NCBI GenBank assembly: GCA_006176705.1 | Contig: QRFJ01000056.1 | Coordinates: forward strand, 531,168-595,167 | From: Cocos nucifera | Lineage: Eukaryota; Streptophyta; Magnoliopsida; Arecales; Arecaceae | Length of the DNA stretch: 64,000 nt | Direction: 5' to 3' | Shown: positions 47,700-60,539 of the stretch, in pieces | How positions within the stretch are numbered: position 1 is the stretch's first letter | How the letters are laid out: every line of letters starts with the position of its first letter | Position numbers and translations under genes: made by a program | The notes under the pieces: generated by a model | The model's input: the letters and a program-made list of their open reading frames with translations, nothing else | Told to the model about the DNA's origin: nothing | Database searches by the model: none

Positions 47700-50340
47700 C
47701 AACTCCCGGTTGCCACTCTCTCCAGCAATCAGAGGCATATGTCGATGATATGCTAGTCAAAAATCAAGCGATGTCGGACTATGTTGCAGACCTTCAAGAG
47801 ACTTTCAGCACTCTTCATCAATACAAGATGAGATTGAACCCTATAAAGTGCACATTCGGAGTCACTACTGGCAAATTTCTCGGCTTCATGATCTCGCACA
47901 GAGGCATTGAGGCAAATTCCAAGAAAATCGAAGCCATCCTGAAGATGACACAACCAAAAACTATTAAAGAGGTATAGCGCTTAAAATAGCTTCCCTCAAC
48001 TATTTTGTCTCCAGGTCCGTAGAGAGGTGCCTTCCATTTTTTCAGATCCTCAAGCAACCAAAGAACTTTCAGTAAACCTCGAAATGCTAAAAAGCCTTCA
48101 AAGAGTTGAAGCAGTACCTCAGCTCTTCACCGTTACTCACCAAGCCTCAACCTGATGAAGAACTTCTACTGTACCTTGTGGTCTCCCCGGTGGCGATTAG
48201 TGTTGTTCTTATCCGAGAAGAGGGACGGATTCAAAGGCCAATTTACTATACCACCAAAGTCCTCCATGATATGAAAGTCAAATATTTCAAGCTGGAGAAG
48301 CTAGTTTTTGTGCTGGCCATTACTGCAAGAAAACTTCGATTATACTTTCAAGCCTACACTGTTGTGCTGTTCACAGACCAACCAATAAAAGCAGTATTAT
48401 ATTGCCCAGATACTTCGGGTCGGATTGTAAAGTGGACTTTAGAGCTCTCAAAATTAGATATACATTACCGGTCGAGGCCTTCTATCAAAACCCAGATCAT
48501 GGCCGACTTTGCCCTTGAATACACCATCTCAGATGGAGAGAATCCAGAAGAAAATATCGGAGGAATGTCAGAAGACCCCATAGGCTCAAAAGGTGACAAA
48601 AACATGGAGTCAGATCTGAAAGAGTCATGGACCTTGCATGTTAATGGCTCATCAAACTCGTCAAGATTAGGAGCCAAACTTATTCTATCTAGTCCGGAAG
48701 GAGATGTAGCGGCATATGCTTTATGCTCTGAGTTCCCAACTACCAATAAAGAAGTGAAATATGAAGCTCTGATTGTCGGACTAAGAATTGCCAAAGAAGC
48801 TGGGACCCAGTACCTGAAGGTCTTCAGTGATTTTCAGCTAGTGGTTAGGCAGATCAAGGAAGAATATGAAGCTTGGAAGAGAATATGAGAAAATACCTTC
48901 AAAAGATAAAAGATCTGATTTCATCCTTCCAATATTTTAATATTCAATAGATTCCTAGAGCACAAAATGCCAAAGCTGACACCTTGTTCAAGTTGGCATC
49001 CTCATTGCCTATTGACCTAAAAAAGAAGTCCTACTTTTAAGTACTAAAAACCTCAAGTTTAGAGGAACCCGCCACTATCCAACAAATAAATGAAGAACCG
49101 AGCTGGATAGACCATCTTCTAAGGTATTTAAGATTGGGAAAGCTATCACCCGATCGAAAAGAAGTTCCAAAGATCAAAAATAAAGCTGCCAAATACATGT
49201 TGCTCAATAATAAATTGTATAAGTGATCTTTCTCTCTTCTCCTCTTGGAATGCCTACATCCATCTGAAGCCGACTATGCCTTATGGGAGGTCCATGAAGG
49301 GATCTACAGAAGTCACTTGGAGGGTTGGTCTTTATCTTACAAAATTCTCCGATAAGGATACTACTGGCCAACAATACAACAAGACACACAGAACTTCATT
49401 AGAAGATGCTGCCAATAGAATGATTGCATCCAATGTCAACTGCTAGCATCCCTGATCCCAATTGAAGCTCCATGGCTATTCGTCCAATAGGGATTGGACA
49501 TCTTAGGCTCGTTTCCTTGAGCCTCAGGCCAGCGCAAGTTTCTTTGGTGGCTATCGACTACTTTATAAAGTGGATCGAAGTAGAACCCTTAGCCCAAATT
49601 ACTAAAGCAAAGATCTGGGACTTTATTTGAAAGTCAATTATCTGTCGATATGATCTTTTCAAGATATTAATTTCTAACAACGATAGACAATTTTGTAGAA
49701 TCCGACCCTGAGAGTTTTGTGAAGACTACAGGATTGAGTAACGCTTCACTTTAGTAGGCCATCCACAAACTAATGGAGAGGTTGAGGTCATCAATTGAAC
49801 CTCCTACAAAGCCTGAAAGCCAGACTAGATCAAACTGGGGGATCATGAATAGAAGAACTTCACTACATCCTCTGGGCCTATCGAACCACTCAAATAGTTT
49901 CCACTGGTGAAACACCTTTCAACCTAGCATTTAGGATAGAAGTGATTATATCCATAATATTCGGGCTTCCTTTCCCGAGGATCGAGGAGTACGATGAAGA
50001 CACCAATCCTATATGGCTAAGAGCCATTCATGACTAAATTGAGAAAAATAGGGAACGTGCTGTGATGAGGATGGCAGCTTATCGATAGAAGATGGTCAGA
50101 TACTACAATGCTCGGGTCAGAACTAAGAAATTTCGAGCTGGTGATCTTATCCTTCGACGAACTAAAGTTTCATGACCTATGAAACAAGAAAAGCTTGCAC
50201 CTAATTTGGAAGATCCCTATCAAGTTGATCATGTGTTACATCCAGGAACATACCACCTGAAGCAGCTGAATGGGACTCTACTTTCTAGACCATTAAACTC
50301 AGCCAATCTTTGCATGTATCATCAATAGCTCAAATGAATA
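47700..50340 (+). pseudogene. Element E pol remnant (RT, RNase H, aRNH, integrase)
   Basis: RT keeps the intact AYVDDMLVK polymerase motif at about 47737 and RLNPIKCTFGV then KFLGFMISHRGIEAN. After frame breaks, 48106-48888 is open for 260 codons: the RT-RNase H connection (LTKPQPDEELLLYL, FTDQPIKAVLY) and the second RNase H, WTLHVNGSSNSS, where the first catalytic Asp is Asn, then EALIVGLRIAKEAG and KVFSDFQLV. Integrase follows in broken frames: WEVHEGIYRSHLEG, GYYWPTIQQD, FIRRCC, CIQCQ and a C-terminal part near 50090-50330. Stops throughout prevent function. Confidence 0.9.
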
Positions 50341-50384
50341 AATAAATTTTCGAGTTCACTTTCTAAATTCATCAACTGATATCT

Positions 50385-51040
50385 ATGTAATAAAAAGCTT
50401 GAAACTACTTTAACTGAAGATCCATTTGATCGGGATAATAACACAGTGAGTTTCTTGGATTGAAATTGCTTAAATGAAGATTTCTTTGATCGGGATGAAT
50501 ATCACAGCGAGTTTTTCAGATCGAAACCACTTTAAATGAAGATTCTTTTGATCGAAATAATAACACAGGTAGTTTCTTATATCGGAATTACTTTAAATGA
50601 AGGTCCTTTTGATCGAGATAATAACATAGTGAGTTTCTCAGATTAGAACTGCTTAAACAAAGATCCTTTTGATCGGGATGAATATCACGGCGAGTTTCTC
50701 ATATCGAAACTTCTTTAACTGAAGGTCTCTTTGATCGGGATAATAACACAGTAAGTTCTTTAAATCAAAATCACTTTAAATGAAGGTCCCTCTGATCGGA
50801 ATAATAAAACAGTGAGTTTCTCAGATCGAAACTGCTTAAACGAAGATCTCTTTGATCAGGATGAATGTACAGCAAGTTTCTTATATTAGAACTTCTTAAC
50901 TGAAGGTTTCTTTAATCGGGATAATAACATGTCAAGTTCTTCATATCGGAACTACTCTACACAAGATCCCTTTGATCAGGGCAACAACACAATTTTTCTT
51001 AGATCGAAATGCTTCTTAGAAAGACTCTTCAGATCGAGAC
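50385..51040 (+). repeat. Element E ~60-bp tandem array, about 10-11 copies
   Basis: Each unit reads roughly gatcgggataataacac, agtgagtttctcagatcg, aaactgctttaaatgaag, gtcctttt, with substitutions and few length changes. It lies directly after integrase, the position the satellite occupies in elements A-C. Confidence 0.85.
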
Positions 51041-52439
51041 CAATCTCTCCGAAGCTCACATCAGCACACAACAAGCAGAAAATAAATAAATTATATTTAT
51101 TCATTGAGAAAAAGTTCTTACAAGAGAAATACCATCGGTATTGCTTTTACAAGGAACAACAAAAAAGAGAAGATTTTACACCAAAATTATAGTAAATCTT
51201 ATGGGATCAAGATTTTAACATAATATTGTCTCCTCAACTTTGGAAATAACATAGCGCGACCATGGGCTCACCAAGGTCAAGATCGCATCTCTCCGTAGCG
51301 CCAAGCTTAGATCTTCGAAGAAGCCATAGTTATGCCGGGATCGAGGAGGGCCACAAGCTAGAGGTGATGAAGGTGATCCCACCGAGGTTGAAGCAATGTT
51401 CGCTTGGAGTCTAACTCTATGCAGCCTCGGACCAAGGAGCCCTTCGATAATACAGATGCATGATAGGTACCTCAGGAAGATAATCAGGTTTGCATCAAAG
51501 CATTTTATCGATGGCTCAAGACTGTAGTCTACAAGAAGACTATAGTAGAGGAAGCTTTTAAGGCAAGGGATGCGATCCAAATTATCACCCTCGAGGGTGG
51601 CTCGACCTCCCCTACTTCCTCCTCGAAAGCAGCGCACCACACAAGCACTTGAGAAATAGTCACTGGATCCCAGCCCTTACCAGGCATGGAAATGGTGACA
51701 AAAATCTTGGGGCTGATGGAATTACCACCTCCGAGATGAGAAACAAAATGACAAAGATCTTAGGACCGAGAGAATGAACATCCCACGATCAGAATGCTCA
51801 TTACAAGTATTTTTTAGCCAACCGAAATCGATCGAATCTTCCTCTCCTCTTCAGGTGGACGATTATGGTCCCAGCAAAAGAATGTGACTTCGTCTCTCTC
51901 AGAGGGCGCATACCACTTTGCCATCATCTTACAAAATATTCTAAAAATTGCTAAAGAAGAAAGTGGTAGACAGAAGATATTTTTAAAAAAAAATAAAAAA
52001 ATTCATCATAATAGATAACATCAAATCATGCCACATGTAAGTCAAAGATTGGACAGCTCTGCCATCCCATAGCTATATACTAGACTTTATATGGGAATTA
52101 CGGTTACGTCGCTTCTAAAACCATGCATATTTAATGCCGCATAGAAAAAAGGAGCACGTGCCATCGATTACATGCATGATTAATAAAAAGATTGATTCAT
52201 AATCCCTCGGTTTAGAATCGATTCATCCGAGGCCCCTCAAATCAAAGTTTTAACTCCTCGGATCGAAGCAAAATGAAAGGTTAAGTCGCAAAAAAAAATT
52301 ATAAAAAATAGAGAAATTTTATTTATCAAAATTTTCTTTATAACATTTCGGACAAATCAAAAATATACAAGTAAAAAAGAGAAGCTCATGAGGTGCCTTC
52401 CTAATCAATAGGTACCCTGGCCACATCTACGATAGATGC
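51041..52439. other. Element E 3' non-coding region
   Basis: No frame recognised; short open stretches on the minus strand at 51215-51640 are probably chance or decayed antisense-ORF sequence. Confidence 0.4.
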
Positions 52440-52625
52440 TTACGGGACCTCATCCAGAAAATCCAAATCTAATTCCAGATACCTAGATGCGACCTTACTT
52501 TGGACCATGTATTTTTCCTCGTCGTAGGCATTGATCGCGAATTCAGCCTTCTCATCCTTATATTCCTCCGATGCCCGAAAATTATTGACGGCCCATGAAA
52601 TAGCTGCCTCATCTCGTGCTTCCAT
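52440..52625 (-). pseudogene. Fragment of a Tat-element antisense ORF
   Basis: The frame includes AISWAVNNFRASEEY, EFAINAYDEE and RYLELDLDFLDEVP before its stop. This resembles the C-terminal part of the antisense ORF described in some Tat-lineage elements (an alpha-helical FRASEEF...YPDLDL pattern, from memory of the family). Orientation is opposite to pol, as expected. The N-terminal part is cut off by the microsatellite. Identity is an inference. Confidence 0.5.
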
Positions 52626-52656
52626 GTCACACTACAGGATGGTCATTTTCTCCTCT

Positions 52657-53361
<705 letters not shown>

Positions 53362-54307
53362 TGTTGGGGATAAACTCCGCTCCCACCGAAGTCCAGTTCG
53401 ATGCTCAGCCTAACGCAACCGATAGCCATGAAAGAGCTCCAATGGTCGAATCTTGGTTGAACTCCTACAGCCGATCGAACTGCTCAGCGGTCGAGCTCCT
53501 TCGGACTCATAGCAGTCGGACTTTAGCCAAACTCAGCGGACGAGCTTCAGTCGGACTTTCGCAAGAGCCGAACTTCCTCCTAGCATCTCCTTCGGTCGGA
53601 CTTCTTCTGGAGCCGGACTCCTCCCAGATATCTCCTTCGATCAGACTTCTTCAGGAGTCGGACTCCTCCCAAACATCTCCTTCGATTGGACTTCTTCAGG
53701 AGCCAGACTCTCCAACGATCGAGCCTTAGCCGCACACCTCCAGTCAGACGCCTACGAAAGCGAACTCCTTCCGAGCTTCCTCTTCAAGAGTCCGAACTTC
53801 TTTGGAATCGATATATGCCGAAGTCTATCAATCAATGCCTGCTTTCTGAGAGTCATAGCTATTAAAGCTGGACGAACGATCACCATCAGTCTACCACAGG
53901 CGATGCTACAGGTGGCTCCACCAAATCTCGAACAATCCACCACTATCGGATGGTATGGCTGTCGCTTTCAATCTGATGATACCATTCTCTTCGCATCAAA
54001 CCTAGTGCAGTCTCGAGAGGCCCACCATCAGACAGCTGCAGCTATCACCATCAAGCTTCGCCTATAAAAAGGATCCTCCAAATATGCTAACTCTAAGCTC
54101 TAAGCTCTCCTCTCCTTCTCTAAGCTCTGCGAAACTCATTTTCGAGCACTCCATTTCTGTTGATCAGAGCTGACTTGATCATCAGAGGATCTTGTCGGAG
54201 CCACCCCCCATCGACTCCAGACGAAACTTTATTTTATAGATCCCGATGGCGACCTCGTCCACCTCCACTCCAGCTGATTCTGGCGACGATCAAATTCTGC
54301 GTCAACA
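53362..54307 (+). repeat. Element B 5' LTR
   Basis: 946 bp, TGTTGGGGATAAA to GTCAACA. TATAAAAA box at 54063-54070. It is followed by the primer-site-like gattgacgctagaggaag (54308-54325). Confidence 0.92.
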
Positions 54308-54438
54308 GATTGACGCTAGAGGAAGGGCCCGAACCTCCGAAGTTCTCTTATTCTTAAAGGAGTGCTTGACGATGATTTCTCTCTTTCCTCTCTGGAGATC
54401 TCTCTTCTTCGTTACTAGAGTTCTTTTCCGAAAAGAAA

Positions 54439-56050
54439 ATGCCTTTCAGGAGAGCTTCGACTCGACGATCCCATGCCAGGTCCATCTGCTTTCATTTTAG
54501 CCTTGGCAGTCCAGGTTCCACCTGAAACCACCGTAAATATAGAGCAGTTCAACCTACTGGTCTAGCAGGTCCGTGGCCTCGTCGAGTTGATGCAGACCAT
54601 GCGATAGCTTTCGGCGGAGACTTTTCCAGTAAATCTATCATGAGGATGCGAGGAACCAGCCTTAAGAAAGAGCATTTGGGCATACTAATCGCCCTTAAGA
54701 ATGAAAAATGGAGAGTAGAAGTTCTCCCACAGAAGATTTCACAGGAGGACGTAATGAAGTTCGACCGCGTTCGCGACCTCCCCGGTGCAAGCAAGGTCGA
54801 ACTCCCCCTCGAACCCGCTATCAATGAAGCCCCGACGAAGGTTTCACAAGAGGGCAGAATGAAGTTCGACGTGAGCGAGGCCGCCGAACTCCCCCTCGAG
54901 CTCGCCACCAAGGAAGCTCCGACAAAGGAGCATGAAGTTCTCCCACAGAAGGTTTCATAGGAGGGCGAAATAAAGTTCGACTGCATTCGCGACCTCCCCG
55001 GCACAAGCAAGGCCGAACTCCCCCTCGAGCCCGCTACCAAGGAAGCCCTGACGAAGATTTCACAAGAGGACGGAATGAAGTTCGGCGTGAGCGAGGCCAC
55101 TGAACTCCCCCTCGAGCTCACCACCAAGGAAGCTCCGACAAAGGGGCATGAAGTTCTTTCGTAGAAGGTTTCACTAGAGGACAGAATGAAGTTCGGCCGT
55201 GCTCACGACCTCCCCAGTGCAAGCGAGGCCGAACTCCCCCTTGAGCTTGCCACCAAGAATGAAGTTCGACTGTGTTCACGACTTTTTCAGCGTAAGCGAG
55301 GCCGAACTCCCCCTCTAGCTCACCATCAAGGAAGCTCCGACAAAGGGGCATGAAGTTCTCCCGATGAAAGTTTCACAGAAGGGCGGAGTGAAGTTCGGCA
55401 TAAGTGAGGTCGAACTCCCCCTCGAGTATGTCATCAAGAAAACCTCCTACAAAGATTTCACAGGAGGTGGAATGAAGTTCGACCACGCTCATGACCATCC
55501 TAGTCCAAGCGAGGCCGAACTTCCCTTCGAGTATGTCTCCAAAGAAGCCCCTGCAAAGAATTCATGGAAGGTGGAATAAGTTCGGGCAAGCAAGGCCAAG
55601 CTCCCCCTCAAGCTCGTCATCAAGAAAGTCCCGACAAAGAAGCATGAAGTTCTTCCACAAAAGATTTTATAAAAAGTTCAACCGCACTCACGACCTCCCC
55701 AGCGCAAGCCAGGCCCAAACTCCTTGAGCTCACCACCAAGGAAGCCCCGATAGAAGGGTACGAAGAAGTCCTCCTCCCGAAAGGTTCTACGAGTATGCCC
55801 TCCTCAATGCTTCTCGAACTCAAATTCTCATGGAAGTTAAGAACTAGCTGCCAAGATCAGAAGGACTACGGCCTCCCCCAAACTTACATGATCGAAGCAA
55901 GTAATGCTCCTACCATCGCAACCATAGCTACGATACTGAGGAATACATTCAGCTTCGAGATAAAATTGAGGAGCTCATCAGAAAGGGATGGTTAGGTAAA
56001 TTTCTTCGACGCCAGTCTGAAGTAGGAGAAGATCGGCCAAGGGCACTGTC
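54439..56050 (+). pseudogene. Element B gag pseudogene with amplified internal segment
   Basis: The start is ATG 54439 (MPFRRASTRRSHAR), matching MPPRRASTRRS in A and C. The Retrotrans_gag core is largely missing. The middle is an array of ~105-bp repeats (54752-55770). The C-terminal box is recognisable at 55800-56010: SRTQILMEVKN, a stop, DRSKYCSYHRNHS, then IQLRDKIEELIRKG. Stops and shifts throughout. Confidence 0.8.
54752..55770 (+). repeat. Amplified gag segment, about 10 units of ~105 bp
   Basis: Units start near 54752, 54860, 54969, 55074, 55184, 55258, 55388, 55471, 55575 and 55677 with aatgaagttcggccg or a variant. They continue through acctccccagtgcaagc, gaggccgaactccccctc, gagctcgccaccaag and gaagctccgacaaag. 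Alternating units differ, giving a ~215-bp dimer period. The unit matches a single-copy part of gag in element C around 62440-62535. Confidence 0.8.
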
Positions 56051-56399
56051 GTAGCCAAAAATAATAAGGAGGTCGGCCGCCTCACGGCGTCATCAACGTT
56101 ACCCCTGGAAGGAGCTTGGTACATCGACGATTCATCATCTCCCAGCGATAAAGCCAAGAGAAACTTGCTCTAAATTGAGAAGGCCAGCATGAGATAGAGG
56201 AGGTCATCCGGCCCGGACCTTGCTGCCCAAGGGAACCCAGAGGAACAACGCCCCCACGATCCTAAAATAGGGATGTGTTGCCAGTAACTTTTCCTTAGTA
56301 AAATTCTTTTCTTTCAATAATATTATTTCTGGATGCAAAAACTATGTGATGATAGGGAAGAAGCAGTCAATAGTTGCCATGTTAGGAGCAGAAGGAGAA

Positions 56400-58190
56400 C
56401 CTCGTCCTAGCATGAGCACATCAAAGATCTTTAATCTCGGCCACAGGAGATAAGATCTCCCTTAAGGGTCCAGACCAACTTCGACTACAGGAGATAAGAT
56501 CTCCCCCGAGGCAAACTCAACTGCAGAAGATAAGATCTTCCTCAAGCGCCCGCATCAACCTCAGCCGTAAGAGATGAGATCTCCTCCAAGGGTTCGGGCC
56601 AACTTCAGCTGCAGGAGATAAGATCTCCTCCGAGGCAAACTCGATCGTAGGAGATAAGATCTCCTCTGAGTGTCAGCATCAATCTCGACTATAGAAGATA
56701 AGATCTCCTATGAGGCAATCTCGACTGCAGGAGATAAGATCTCTTCCGAGCGACCGTGTCAACCTCGGTCAGAGATAAGATCTCTCCTGAGCGATCGTGG
56801 ATAATCTTGGCTAGAGATAAGATCTCTCCTGAGTGATCGAGTCAACCTCGGCTAGAGATAAGATCTCTTTCGAGCAACCATGGACAACCTCGACTAGAGA
56901 TAAGATTTCTCCCGAGTGACCGTGACAACCTCGACCAAAATAAGATCTCTTTCGAGCGATCGAGCAGACCTCGGCTAGAGATAAGATCTCTCTCGAGCGA
57001 TCGTGGATAATCTCGACTAGAGATAGATCTCTCCCAAGCGACCATGATAACCTCGATCAGAGATAAGATCTCTTCCGAGCATCGAGCCAACCTCGACTAG
57101 AGATAAGATCTCTTCCGAGTGAACCGTGGACAACCTTGGCTAAAGATAAGATCTCTCTCGAGCAACTACGATAACCTCGGTCAGAGGTAAGATCTCTTTC
57201 GAGCGACCGTGGACAACCTCGACTAGAGATAAGATCTCTTTCGAGTGATCGAGTCAACCTCGACTAAAGATAAGATCTCTTCCGAGCGATCGAGTCAACC
57301 TCGGCTAGAGATAAGATCTCTTTCGAGCGATCGAGCCAACCTCGGCTAGAGATGAGGTCTCTTCCGAGCTTTGAAGAACCTCGTCCATAGCCCGTTAGAA
57401 ACAGTAGGAGAACCTTGTCCTAACGCGAGCAAAGTCGAAGGCCTCGTTCATCCTAGATGAGATAGGGGGAGAGGCCCTAACAACGATCCTGATGTGTCCT
57501 CATAGTCCATTAGAAATAGGAGGAGAACCTCATCCTAATGTGAGCAAAGTCTAAATCTGAGCTTCGAAGTCTACAGGAGACAGGATCTCCATCAACCTCA
57601 ACTGGAGATAAGATCTTCTCCGAGTGCCCGCATCAACCTCGATCACAGGAGATAAGATCTCCCCCGAGGGTCCGCCGCAATCTTGACCCAAGCGATCGAG
57701 ACAACCTTGGTCAGAGATGAGATCTCTCCCAAGCGATCTAGATAACCTCAATCGGAGATAAGATCAGAGACAACCTCAATCGCAGGAGATAAGATCTCCC
57801 CCGAGGGTCCACGGCAACTTTGGCCCAAGCGATCGAGACAACCTCGGTCAGAGATAAGATCGGAGACAATCTCGGCCAGAGCGCCCAAGACAACCTCGAC
57901 CAAGATCTCTTCTAAGCGACCAAGACAACCTCGGCCAGAGATAGGATTGGAGACAACCTCGTCCTAAGATCGGATCTCTCTTGAGCGCCCGTATCAACCT
58001 CGGCTGTAGGAGAGGAGATCTCCCCCAAATCAACCTCGGATGTTGAAGACTATCCCCGAGGAGCTCAACCTCTGACCTCGACCGCAGGAGATGAGATCTA
58101 CTTCAACTTTGGCTGAAGATGAGACCTCCCCCAAGCTTCAACCTGAACAAGCACGGAGCTCAGAAGAGGACTTCGACAGTCGCCTTTTTT
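56400..58190 (+). repeat. Element B satellite array
   Basis: Same hairpin unit as in A, read in element sense: gagataagatctctcc, then cgagcgaccgtggac, then aacctcggcta. The long unit (ggaggagaacctcgtccta) appears at 56385, 57395 and 57515. The array is cleaner in length than in A. Confidence 0.92.
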
Positions 58191-58215
58191 GCACTCTCTT
58201 CCTTGGAGTTTCGAA

Positions 58216-58235
58216 TTCGAAAGTGGGAGGACTAT
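58216..58235 (+). other. Element B polypurine tract
   Basis: cgaaagtgggaggactat directly precedes the 3' LTR. Confidence 0.7.
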
Positions 58236-59222
58236 TATTGGGGATAAACCTCACTCCCATCGAAGTCCAGTTCGATGCTCAGCCTAACGCAATCGATAGC
58301 CATGGAAGAGCTCCAACGACCGAGTCTTGGCCGAACTCCTATAGCCGATCGAACTGCTCAGCGGTCGGGTTTTAGCCAAACTTCCACAGCCGATTGAACT
58401 GCTCAGCAGCCGAGCTCCTTCGGACTCACAACGGTTGGGCTTTAGCCGAACTCAGTGGATGAGCTTCAGTCAGACTCCCGTAAGAGCTGAACTTCCTCCA
58501 AGCATCCCTTCGATCGGACTTCTTTCGGAGTCGGACTCCTTTCAGACATCTCCTTCGATCGGACTTCTTCAGGAGCCAGACTCCTCCCAGACATACCCTT
58601 CGATCGATCGAGCTCCTTCCAAACTTTTCAGTGATCGAGCCTTAGCCGCATACCTCCAGCCAGACGCCTATTGGAGCTGAACTTCTTCCGAGCTTCCTCT
58701 TCAGAAGTTCGAACTCCTTTAAAATCGATATATGCCGAAGTTCATCAATTAATGCTTGCTTTCTGAGAGCCATGGCTATTAAAATTGGACGAACGATCAC
58801 CATCAGTCTGCAACAGATGATGCTACAGACGGCTCCGCCAGACCTCGAGCAGCCCACCACTGTCGGACGGTATGGCTGTCGCTTTTGATCTGACGATACC
58901 ATCCTCTCCACATCAAACTCGGTGCAGTCTTGAGCGGCCCACCTTCAAGCAGCTGCAGCTGTCACCATCAAGCTCCGCCTATAAAAAGGATCCTTCAGAT
59001 ATGCTAACTCTAAGCTCTAAGCTCTCATCTTCTTCTCTAAGCTCCGTAGAACTCATTCTCGAGTACTCCATTCCTGTTGACCAGAGCTGACTTGATCGTC
59101 GGAGGGTCCTATCGGAGCCACCCCTCCATCGACTTCGGATGAGACTTTATTTTGCAGGTCTCGATGGCGACCTCGTCCACCACTCTAGCTGATTCTTACG
59201 ACGATCAGATTCTGCATCAACA
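58236..59222 (+). repeat. Element B 3' LTR
   Basis: About 987 bp, starting TATTGGGGATAAA (one change from TG) and ending ATCAACA. TATAAAAA at 58980-58987. Confidence 0.9.
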
Positions 59223-59268
59223 TATATATACATATATATATATATACACACACATATATATATATATA

Positions 59269-59332
<64 letters not shown>

Positions 59333-59505
59333 ATATATGTGTGTGTATATATATATATGTATATATATGTATATATGTACATATATATATATATACATAT
59401 ATATATATATGTATATATACATATGTATATATATGTATATATATATGTATATATGTATATATATACATATATATATATATGTATATATATACATATATAT
59501 ATATG

Positions 59506-59566
<61 letters not shown>

Positions 59567-59577
59567 ATATACATATG
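59223..59577. repeat. (AT)n / (GT)n compound microsatellite, right part
   Basis: The continuation of the 52657-53361 repeat on the far side of element B, with scattered TATACA and a GT run at 59548-59565. It ends exactly where element C begins. Confidence 0.95.
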
Positions 59578-60443
59578 TGTTGACGCAGAATCTGGCCGTC
59601 ATCGGAGTCCGCTGGAGTGGAGGTCGATGAGATCGCCATCGGAGACCTGCAAAATGAAGCCCTGTCTGGAGCCGATGGGGGGTAGCTCTGGTAGGACCCT
59701 CCGACGATCAAGTCAACTCCAGTCAACAGGATTGGAGTGCATGGTATGGAGTTAGGTAGAGTTTAGAAGAGAAGAGAGAAGGGTTTTCAGAATCTGACGT
59801 AAGTGTATCTGAAGGGTCCTTTTTATAGAGAAAGCTTGTTGTAATCGTCTCGATTAATGATTGTCGTAACTATCCTGATAAATATCGATCGTTATTATTT
59901 TAATAAATGTTGATCGTTATTGACTTGATAAATGCCAATCGTTATTATCGTGTAACCATAGCAAGATCGCCTACAGGAATTCATCATAAGAAGCTCGGCT
60001 TGCATGGATGTTCGGCCATTGAGAAGTTCGATCGCTGGAGGAGTCCGCAAGGAGTCCGAATTTCGTAGAAGCTCGATCACTGGAGGGTTTCACAAGGAGT
60101 TCGACTTCCTTAGAAGCTCGATCAGAGAGGAAGCTTTAGGGGAGAGTTCGGCTCCCGCAGGCGCCTAGCTGTAATGACGCGGAGAGAGTTCAGCTTTTGC
60201 GGGAGTCTGACTGAAGCTCGGTAATTAGGCAATCAGAAGGAGTTCGACCGCTGGGAGTCCGAAGCTTGACCGTTGGAGAGTTCGATCGATTGAAGGACTT
60301 TAACTAAGGCTCGATCGCTGAGGAGTTTGATCGGATGTAGGAGTTTGACTAAGACGCGTCCACTGAAGCTCTTCCATGGCTACTGACCGCATCAGACTGG
60401 GCACCGAACTTGACTTTGGCAGGAGCGGGATTTATCTCTAACA
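59578..60443 (-). repeat. Element C 3' LTR
   Basis: 866 bp, about 100 bp shorter than in A. TATA-like box near 59820 (ctataaaaagg on the minus strand). A G-rich polypurine tract follows at 60444-60458. Confidence 0.9.
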
Positions 60444-60539
60444 CTAGCCCCCCCACTTCTGAGTTCGAAACTCGAAGGAAGAAAGTGCAGACAAGGCGAC
60501 TGCCGAAATCTTCTTCCGAGCTCCATGCTAATTTAGGTC

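Larger units (their letters stand above)
46750..52640 (+). mobile_element. Element E: Tat-lineage Ty3/gypsy remnant, truncated at the microsatellite
   Basis: The order is LTR-like end (to 47228), gag N-terminus, RT, RNase H, a second archaeal-type RNase H (diagnostic of the Tat lineage), integrase, a 60-bp array and an antisense ORF fragment. No second LTR is found before the microsatellite at 52.65 kb, so the 3' part is lost. The left edge is uncertain. Between gag and RT about 150 bp replaces what should be over 1 kb, so there is an internal deletion. Confidence 0.85.
53362..59222 (+). mobile_element. Element B: complete gag-only LTR retroelement inside the microsatellite
   Basis: LTRs are at 53362-54307 and 58236-59222. 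The target duplication reads tatat on both sides (53357-53361 and 59223-59227), so it landed in the AT repeat, although in an AT tract this match is weak evidence by itself. The order is LTR, primer site, gag remnant with an amplified segment, satellite, polypurine tract, LTR. It is the same family as A and C in the opposite orientation. Confidence 0.9.

Noticed and set aside
56842..58033. Minus-strand frames with repeated RDLISSRG segments
   Set aside because: Translations of the element B satellite; the same occurs in A and C.
59147..59755. Tyr-Ile/Thr-His-rich open frames
   Set aside because: Same cause: the right part of the AT microsatellite and adjoining LTR.
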